Source: Sphaerochaeta sp. (GTDB lineage: Bacteria > Spirochaetota > Spirochaetia > Sphaerochaetales > Sphaerochaetaceae). Taken from it: 64,000 nucleotides of DNA. Where the stretch lies: positions 1 to 64,000 of the forward strand of contig JAEINL010000006.1 in assembly GCA_016342655.1 (NCBI GenBank), read 5' to 3'. The notes under the pieces were generated by a model. It saw only the letters and a program-made list of their open reading frames with translations, was not told the origin of the DNA and made no database searches. The stretch's first letter is position 1. Every line of letters starts with the position of its first letter. Shown here in pieces: positions 58,733-64,000 of the stretch. Position numbers and translations under genes: made by a program.

Positions 58733-59896
58733 TCATATGACGAAGGTTTCCAGAGGGGGGAACCCATTGAATTCAACAGATGAATAGCTACTGGTATAGG
58801 CTCCGGTGGACAACCAATACAAACGGTCTCCAACTGCAAGGCTTAAGGGAAGCTCGTACATATACTCCTCATACATCGTATCCATACTGTCGCAGGAGGG
58901 GCCGGCAAGAATAACCCGTTCCGCAGGTCCTGTACGTTCACACACTATGGGATACTTGATCGCTTCGCCAAGCGTTTCCATCAGACCCCCAAACTTGCCA
59001 CAATCCTGATATATCCAACGTTCCAAGGCAGTGCGGGATTTGCGGGAGATCAGCACGATTTCCGAAACCAGTACACCGCTGTCGCCTACAAGGGATCGAC
59101 CCGGTTCTATGATGATCTGTGGCAGTTCATCCCCATAGTCCTCTTGGAGGTAACGCAGTATTTCCTGGGCATAGACATCGACAGAGTGGGTTCGTTCTTG
59201 GTAGACCGCGGGAAATCCGCCTCCCATGTTGATGCACTTCAGTTCAAGGTCCTCATTTTCCTTGAGCCAGGAGAACAAGTAGCTAACCTTTGAGAGTGCT
59301 GTATCCCAGGCGGTGATATCACGTTGTTGCGACCCCACATGAAACGAGAGCCCATAGGGTTCCAAGCCCAGCTTTCTAGCCAATACCAGTAAATCGCCTG
59401 CAAGGTCAGGGTTACAACCGAATTTACGTGACAAAGGCCAATCGGCTGTCAGTCCACCTTCTGCCATCAGCCGTACCAGGACCTTGGACCCAGGTGCTGC
59501 CATTGCAATGTTCCTGAGGTCAAGTTCGCTGTCGGTCACAAAAAGGCGGATACCTGCCTGATAGAATTCCTTGATATGCTCGAACTTTTTTATCGTATTG
59601 CCACAGCTCATCCGCTCTGCGCTTACCCCCAGTTCCTGGAGACGGCGCAGCTCATAGACCGAAGCAACGTCGAAATTGGAGCCTAAACGGGCAAGCAGCG
59701 AAATCACTTCTGGAGCCGGGTTGGCTTTCACCGCATAATAAATATTGGCGAAGGGCAGATTCTTTTCAAGTTCATGGTACTTTTCCTCAATCACTTCGGA
59801 AAGAATCACTTGGAAGGGGGTCTCCTTCGTACGGGAGAAGTCCAGCACACGTTGCCATTGCTGGGCAGTCAAGTTGTCATTTTTATCAATATTCAT
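58733..59896 (-). CDS. Ornithine/lysine-type PLP decarboxylase (fold III)
   Basis: A 387-residue PLP enzyme of the alanine-racemase-fold group, closest in motifs to eukaryotic-type ornithine decarboxylase. The PLP lysine is in YYAVKANP, HVGSQQRD and GGGFPAVY follow, EPGRSLVG binds the phosphate, and GPSCDSMD supplies the catalytic cysteine and substrate-binding aspartate that distinguish ODC from diaminopimelate decarboxylase. Product would be putrescine (or cadaverine). Start is ambiguous: ATG 59896 begins the conserved region and a TTGACA lies 31 bp before it, but no ribosome binding site is seen; frames further upstream to 59977 are not conserved-looking. The IS1595 remnant lies upstream. 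Confidence 0.85.
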   Translation of the reverse strand: MNIDKNDNLTAQQWQRVLDFSRTKETPFQVILSEVIEEKYHELEKNLPFANIYYAVKANPAPEVISLLARLGSNFDVASVYELRRLQELGVSAERMSCGNTIKKFEHIKEFYQAGIRLFVTDSELDLRNIAMAAPGSKVLVRLMAEGGLTADWPLSRKFGCNPDLAGDLLVLARKLGLEPYGLSFHVGSQQRDITAWDTALSKVSYLFSWLKENEDLELKCINMGGGFPAVYQERTHSVDVYAQEILRYLQEDYGDELPQIIIEPGRSLVGDSGVLVSEIVLISRKSRTALERWIYQDCGKFGGLMETLGEAIKYPIVCERTGPAERVILAGPSCDSMDTMYEEYMYELPLSLAVGDRLYWLSTGAYTSSYSSVEFNGFPPLETFVI

Positions 59897-60019
59897 AGGT
59901 GGACTATGGGGATATTTGTATTTCCCTGTCAACTGTTTGCACAAAGACATGAGAGAACTATTCTGTATTTCTTTCATTCAACTGGTCAGGTCTTTCCTGT
60001 TTCAGCTATTTGATGCAAA

Positions 60020-60027
60020 AAATCTTA
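60020..60027. repeat. Target-site duplication, left copy
   Basis: AAATCTTA directly abuts the left end of the IS1595 remnant; the identical octamer is at 60408-60415. Eight base pairs is the known duplication length of the IS1595 family. Confidence 0.85.
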
Positions 60028-60407
60028 GGGGGGTATCCGCTTAGCTCCTCCTGAGGTATAACAAATTGATGGAACTTGGATACTCACATGAAGTAACAGT
60101 CATGTCTTCTTCTGATAATCCTGCCCATGTTTCCATGCCGGGGATCCATCAGATCGCAAGTCTTTAGAAGCGGTGGATTCTAGGCACTCACTAGGGATTT
60201 GTAGCTCAGGGACATCCGCAATCTTATCTTGAAGAGTTTACTTTCCGTTTCAATCGGTGTACTTCACGTAGTCGAGGGCTTGTTTCCCTAAAACTTCTTG
60301 AACAGGCGCTTATTACTAGTCCCACTACTGAATTCGATATAATGGAAGGCTATGACTGGGGTTTGGAAACTGATGCAGATTGAGGAGGAGCTAAGCGTAT
60401 ACCCCCC
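60028..60407 (+). mobile_element. Deletion derivative of an IS1595-family insertion sequence
   Basis: The 380-bp element is bounded by 25-bp terminal inverted repeats with one mismatch (60028-60052 and 60383-60407; each begins GGGGGGTAT outward-in) and flanked by a perfect 8-bp direct repeat AAATCTTA. Between the ends lies only the 3' part of an ISXO2-type transposase, so the 5' two thirds have been lost. The sharp ends and exact duplication show that it inserted as a short element or was deleted after insertion. It could be moved by a full-length relative elsewhere in the genome, which would make it MITE-like. Confidence 0.85.
60053..60387 (+). pseudogene. C-terminal fragment of IS1595 (ISXO2-like) transposase
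   Basis: Reading from the left repeat: RYNKLMELGYSHEV, NPAHVSMPGIHQIASL, then TAG, KRWILGTH, TAG, GFVAQGHPQSYLEEFTFRFNR. These match the conserved ISXO2 C-terminal block (HV-P-HRIASLLKRWLLGTHQG, YLDEFTFRFNRR). Two in-frame amber codons and a frameshift follow, after which RGLVSLKLLEQALIT continues in another frame to a TGA at 60385-60387. It cannot produce an active transposase. Confidence 0.82.
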
Positions 60408-60415
60408 AAATCTTA
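60408..60415. repeat. Target-site duplication, right copy
   Basis: AAATCTTA abuts the right end of the IS1595 remnant and equals the left copy. It lies 8 bp before the stop codon of the FemAB-type gene. Confidence 0.85.
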
Positions 60416-60422
60416 TTACCGC

Positions 60423-61463
60423 CTACTCTTGGGTTCCTTCTAGAGGTTTAGTCTTTCGGTTCATCCTGTAGCGGAAGTGCTCCATCAACGAATAGGTTTT
60501 CCATCGGAAGAAATGTAGGACATAGTCAGTGGTCGGTGTACGATAGTAGCTCTGCCCCCCAAAGGAAAGCTTGAACAGCTCAAGGCTGGCAAGATGCTCT
60601 CCCCTGCCCTTCGGGCCGGGAATCCCATGCATGTCATAGAACCGGCACCCATGTTCACAAGCCATTCGAATTGCATAGTCCTGCAGGATATAGGAACATG
60701 AGATACCATCCTGACGCAGGGTTGCGCCATAAAGATATACGGCCTCAGAACCTGTCATCAGCATAATCAGCCCACCCACAATGAGGGGACCTTCTTTGGC
60801 CAGGATAAGCTTGCACTCAACATCCCCATGCACCTTGCCGTCGAGAGAGAGCAAACCCCTCAGATATTTTTCTGATCTCGGGGAAAATCCATCCCGATGT
60901 GCAGTTTCGAGGTACGTCTCATACCAACGCTTGAAAGGAGAAGCCTGCCCATTCCACAAAGACACCTGATACAACAACGTGCTTTTTCGAAGAGCGCGCT
61001 TGGCACGGTCACGGTAGCCAAGTGTCACCGCATTATAACCCCATTGTAAGGCTATTCGTACTGTCCCATCGGGCTGTACACTCTCTTTTGCCGTACGGAA
61101 CCGCCCCCCGGTAAGGTACATGACATTCGGGTCTTTCACCTCGTCCCATGGAAGGTCATACCTGATGGAAAACACACTTCTGGGCAGGGCCTTTTTCAGT
61201 TCCTTTGAAATGTTGACTAAAAAATCTGATACGGAATGCAGAGGATTGTGAAATACATCTGGTCCGAAGGGTATATAGGCAATGCAAGAAAACAGAAAAA
61301 GATGCTTCACCAACACGAGCACATACGAGGTCCACCCCTCCATCTCTATGGTAAAGGCGTAGGGTTTCCATCCTGAGCCGTGCTTTACGGCAGCCCAGTA
61401 ACTGCTCTGCAAAGGGGAGTTACTGGAAGGCATTTTCTTGTAATCCATCGGAATCAATTTCAT
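60423..61463 (-). CDS. FemAB-family peptidyltransferase (peptidoglycan bridge type)
   Basis: GNAT-fold enzyme of 346 residues of the group that adds an amino acid from aminoacyl-tRNA to the side chain of a cell-wall precursor. Characteristic parts: QSSYWAAVKHGSGWKPYAFTI at the N-terminus, GYRDRAKRALRKS in the middle, and YLYGATLRQDGISCSYILQDYAIRMACEHGCRFYDMHGIPGP, the family's core. Spirochaete peptidoglycan is known to use ornithine with a glycine branch, which such an enzyme could make. ATGGAGAC precedes the start. A terminator separates it from metG upstream. Confidence 0.82.
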   Translation of the reverse strand: MKLIPMDYKKMPSSNSPLQSSYWAAVKHGSGWKPYAFTIEMEGWTSYVLVLVKHLFLFSCIAYIPFGPDVFHNPLHSVSDFLVNISKELKKALPRSVFSIRYDLPWDEVKDPNVMYLTGGRFRTAKESVQPDGTVRIALQWGYNAVTLGYRDRAKRALRKSTLLYQVSLWNGQASPFKRWYETYLETAHRDGFSPRSEKYLRGLLSLDGKVHGDVECKLILAKEGPLIVGGLIMLMTGSEAVYLYGATLRQDGISCSYILQDYAIRMACEHGCRFYDMHGIPGPKGRGEHLASLELFKLSFGGQSYYRTPTTDYVLHFFRWKTYSLMEHFRYRMNRKTKPLEGTQE

Positions 61464-61491
61464 AGTGTCTCCATCTTACCATGACTTGCAA

Positions 61492-61516
61492 ACAAAAAGG
61501 GGCCAAATGGCCCCTA
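61492..61516 (-). terminator. Intrinsic terminator of metG
   Basis: On the minus strand GGGGCC-ATTT-GGCCCC is followed at once by TTTTTG, a textbook intrinsic terminator, 27 bp after the metG stop. Confidence 0.88.
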
Positions 61517-61542
61517 TCTTTTACGCTTTTTCCAGTTTGGAA

Positions 61543-63777
61543 TCAGCCTACAGGACCGTTAAGATATTTTTTTGAAGTTAGGCTCTTGCCTTCTGCCCCG
61601 AGTGCTTTTCCATCGACCTTTACTATTCCATCTTCTGTAACTATTGGCATTGCAAAGAAATGGTCAGCTTTCACATACGATAGAGCTTCGTTTGGGGTCT
61701 CAAACCCTTCTGGTTGCAAGATGGTACCAACCTCAAACTGGGGGGCAAATATCACCTCACAGGTAGTATGTTCCTCTGCATCTGGATCGCTGGCAGCGAG
61801 CAGCATCCCACGGCTTTTCACGCCACGGAAATTTGCCGGCTTGAGGTTGCTGACTAACACGATATTCTGCCCCAACAACTCTTCAGCGGTGTAATAAGGA
61901 ACGATGGAGCTGACAATGGTACGGCTCTCCTCTTCCTTACAATCGAGGGTGAGAATGAACAGCTTGTCCCCTTTGGGGTGCTTCTCCACATCGGTGATGC
62001 GGGCAACCTTAAGGATAACCCTCCGGTTGAACTGTTCTGAGATACTCTGTTGCGTTTCTTCTGTATTCATTTCCTTCTCCGATACGGTAGTATGCTTTAT
62101 TTTTGAAGCAGCTTGCCCCTTCTCAGCCCGCTCTTCCTGCGAACCTGCAAAACGGGTACGTAAATCTGCTATCAGGCTGTCTTCGAGTTTACTGAAAAGA
62201 AGCGAGGTTTCCCCTACCTCCTCAACTCCACTGAAAGAGCCCAAATCACTCCAACGTGCGCCCTCGCTTCCCAAGAAAGAAAGAATCTTTACACTCGTAC
62301 TGGGCATATATGGCTCTATCATGATGCCAAGGTCGCGAATGAGATAGACCAAAGTCCTCAACAGGGAGGCTGCCTTCTCAGGGTTCTCTGTTCTCATCTT
62401 CCAAGGCTCTCCATCCTGGAAAGCCTTGTTTCCGACCGAGGAAAGGGCGATGATCTGCCTGAGGGCATCGCGCTCTTCCGCCCGTTCCAAATACGCATCA
62501 ATAGCCTTTTCCTTCTCCAGAATTTGTTCTTTAAGGGTTGTGTCAATCTCTGCTTGACAGAGCTTTCCATCATAGAACCTTCTGATGAAGGTAAGGGTAC
62601 GGTTAACCAAGTTGGAGAGGTTTCCTATAAGCTCACCGTTAATTTTCTCTTGGAAATCTGACCAGGTAAAGGTGACATCACTCTTTTCAGGACGATTATA
62701 GAACATATAGAAGCGCCAGGCATCAACAGGGATGCCGGTATCCTGCACATCGTTTCCAAATATCCCTATGCCCAGGCTCTTACTGAACTTGCCACCCTCA
62801 TAGTTGAGATACTCAGTACTGCTCATATGATGGAGCATGGTCCACTTGTCCCCGGTAGCCAGCTGGCATGAGGGGAAGATTACCGTATGGAAAGGAATAT
62901 TGTCCTTGCCGATGAATTGGAAGAGTTCTGTACTTTCGGGCTCGTGCCACCACCTTTTCCAATCAGGGGTTCCGTTGGCGGTTATGGAGACATACCCGAT
63001 AGGTGCATCGAACCAGACATAAAATACCTTGTTCTCAAAACCGGGCTTCGGTACGGGAATCCCCCACTTCAAGTCCCGAGTGATGCAGCGTTCCTTCAGG
63101 CCGTCCCTTATCCAGGACTTGGTGACCTGAATGGCATTGTTTGCCCAGAAACCCTCCACACTAGCCTCCTGCATCCAGGCTTCCAATAGGGGAAGGGCCT
63201 TGGGAAGGTCTACATAGAGATGACGGGTCCTCTTGGCGACTGGCTTTGTCCCGCAGACACCACAGCGACTGTCCAACAGTTCTATCGGGTCGAGAAGGGT
63301 CTGACATGCATCGCACTGGTCGCCTCGCGCACCTGTGCTTCCACAATGGGGGCAGGTGCCTTCAACAAAACGGTCGGCAAGAAAGCGCTCGCACTTGGGG
63401 CAGTACAACTGTTCATTTTCGTGCTCGTTGATATATCCGGCAGCATCGACCTTGGCAAAGATCTCCTGCACAATGCGAGTCTGCTCAGGAGTGCTTGTCC
63501 TGCCGAAATGATCGAACTTGATATCAAACCACTGATAAATCTCTCTGTGGATCGCATTAAAATGGTCACAAAGCTCTTGGGGTGTCACCCCTTCCTTGAG
63601 GGCCTTGGTCTCAGTGGCAGTCCCATACTCATCAGTGCCGCAAATGTAGAGGGTCTCATACCCCTTGGAGCGACAGAACCGGGCAAAAACGTCGGCTGAA
63701 AGCACTTGGGTGAGATTGCCCAGATGCGGAATGTTGTTTACATACGGTAAAGCGGATGTTACGAGTCTCTTTTTCAT
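61543..63777 (-). CDS. metG: Methionyl-tRNA synthetase
   Basis: Class I synthetase that charges tRNA-Met. The HIGH-type motif is NIPHLGN near the start; the connective peptide holds four zinc knuckle pairs (CPKC, CPHC, CDAC, CGVC), the two-zinc form; KMSKS is represented by KFSKS. The C-terminal about 110 residues after a linker (NRRVILKVARITDVEKHPKGDKLFILTLD) form the EMAP/Trbp111-like tRNA-binding domain, followed by some 60 more residues. About 744 residues in total. ATG 63777 begins the conserved sequence (MKKRLVTSALPYVNN); ATG 63786 is 3 codons upstream and equally possible, as neither has a clear ribosome binding site. Confidence 0.95.
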   Translation of the reverse strand: MKKRLVTSALPYVNNIPHLGNLTQVLSADVFARFCRSKGYETLYICGTDEYGTATETKALKEGVTPQELCDHFNAIHREIYQWFDIKFDHFGRTSTPEQTRIVQEIFAKVDAAGYINEHENEQLYCPKCERFLADRFVEGTCPHCGSTGARGDQCDACQTLLDPIELLDSRCGVCGTKPVAKRTRHLYVDLPKALPLLEAWMQEASVEGFWANNAIQVTKSWIRDGLKERCITRDLKWGIPVPKPGFENKVFYVWFDAPIGYVSITANGTPDWKRWWHEPESTELFQFIGKDNIPFHTVIFPSCQLATGDKWTMLHHMSSTEYLNYEGGKFSKSLGIGIFGNDVQDTGIPVDAWRFYMFYNRPEKSDVTFTWSDFQEKINGELIGNLSNLVNRTLTFIRRFYDGKLCQAEIDTTLKEQILEKEKAIDAYLERAEERDALRQIIALSSVGNKAFQDGEPWKMRTENPEKAASLLRTLVYLIRDLGIMIEPYMPSTSVKILSFLGSEGARWSDLGSFSGVEEVGETSLLFSKLEDSLIADLRTRFAGSQEERAEKGQAASKIKHTTVSEKEMNTEETQQSISEQFNRRVILKVARITDVEKHPKGDKLFILTLDCKEEESRTIVSSIVPYYTAEELLGQNIVLVSNLKPANFRGVKSRGMLLAASDPDAEEHTTCEVIFAPQFEVGTILQPEGFETPNEALSYVKADHFFAMPIVTEDGIVKVDGKALGAEGKSLTSKKYLNGPVG

Positions 63778-63911
63778 AAGGGACATAATAGACCGCTTAC
63801 AACTTAATTTCAATGCCAAACCATGCATTAGAATCCATATTCTGACCTTGACGATACCTCTTGGAGTAAGTACATTATAGATGTGTCTATCCGACACATC
63901 AAGGAGAAATC

Positions 63912-64000
63912 ATGGATACCATGCAGCAGCCACAGAGGCCTGCACGAAAAACGAACAATATCAGCCCTAAGCTGGTTATTTGGATCATCGTTGCCATCGT
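63912..64000 (+). CDS. Start of a probable HflK-type membrane protein (partial)
   Basis: Cut by the right edge. A strong AAGGAG (63901-63906) precedes ATG 63912. The visible 29 residues are a short Gln/Pro/Arg-rich cytoplasmic segment (MDTMQQPQRPARKTNNIS) followed by the beginning of a membrane helix (KLVIWIIVAIV), the layout of HflK (FtsH modulator) N-termini. Other single-span proteins begin alike, so the call is tentative. Divergent from metG with a 135-bp shared promoter region. Confidence 0.4.
   Translation, partial: MDTMQQPQRPARKTNNISPKLVIWIIVAI

Noticed and set aside
60195-60215. GTAGCTCAGG, which looks like the D-arm of a tRNA
   Set aside because: No anticodon arm, T loop or acceptor pairing follows, and the stretch encodes the conserved transposase segment of the IS1595 remnant.
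1-64000. CRISPR arrays, rRNA genes and a replication origin
   Set aside because: No regularly spaced direct repeats, no rRNA-like stretches and no DnaA-box cluster were seen on reading through.

Overview
The window looks like a chromosomal segment from a spirochaete of the Sphaerochaeta/Treponema type. Grounds: two elongation factor G paralogues, a very small basic AURKAIP1/COX24-type protein, sugar ABC importers whose binding protein has a spirochaete-like signal peptide, an ornithine-decarboxylase-type enzyme next to a FemAB-type cell-wall enzyme, and moderate GC with strong AGGAGG ribosome binding sites. No rRNA, complete tRNA or CRISPR array was found. The organism call is an inference from gene content, not from a database match.

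Left part (1-24.6 kb), mostly accessory: a hairpin-rich edge with a 58-bp modular repeat (second, inverted copy at 24.34 kb); an aldehyde dehydrogenase and an exported protein; an orphan AbiEi-type regulator; a structured non-coding stretch (3.48-3.86 kb); araD; a ClC protein whose gating-glutamate position is alanine; an MFS exporter with a 62-aa partner; a Zn/Cd/Pb P-type ATPase with a late frameshift; EF-G; an XRE regulator with a palindromic operator; an exported protein split at a canonical A_AAA_AAC slippery site; a divergent EF-G-2; and an AbiE toxin-antitoxin remnant (antitoxin intact behind a 43-bp perfect palindrome, toxin internally deleted). Then comes a sugar-uptake locus: an unusual XRE-plus-SorC regulator divergent from a binding protein, two permeases, a phosphodiester glycosidase-like protein and, after the repeat, a glycosyltransferase-like protein.

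Middle part (25.7-44.2 kb), mostly housekeeping: trmB-mfd, an IMPase-like phosphatase, a YhhQ-type transporter, a THEP1-like NTPase, an ACT protein, nrdR and dgt tail to tail, then aroK-aroC, an XPB-type helicase and its partner, convergent with a fused aroD-aroE, then an ABC-F protein and a Maf pyrophosphatase.

Right part (44.2-64 kb) is the core translation and envelope region: rpsB-tsf-frr-uppS-cdsA-dxr-rseP on the plus strand, converging with rpsF-ssb-rpsR-DUF2232-rplI-dnaB on the minus strand; a diguanylate cyclase; a 30-aa COX24-like gene; murD; an ornithine-decarboxylase-type enzyme; a 380-bp deletion derivative of an IS1595-family element with intact ends and an 8-bp target duplication; a FemAB-type enzyme; metG; and the start of a probable hflK at the right edge.
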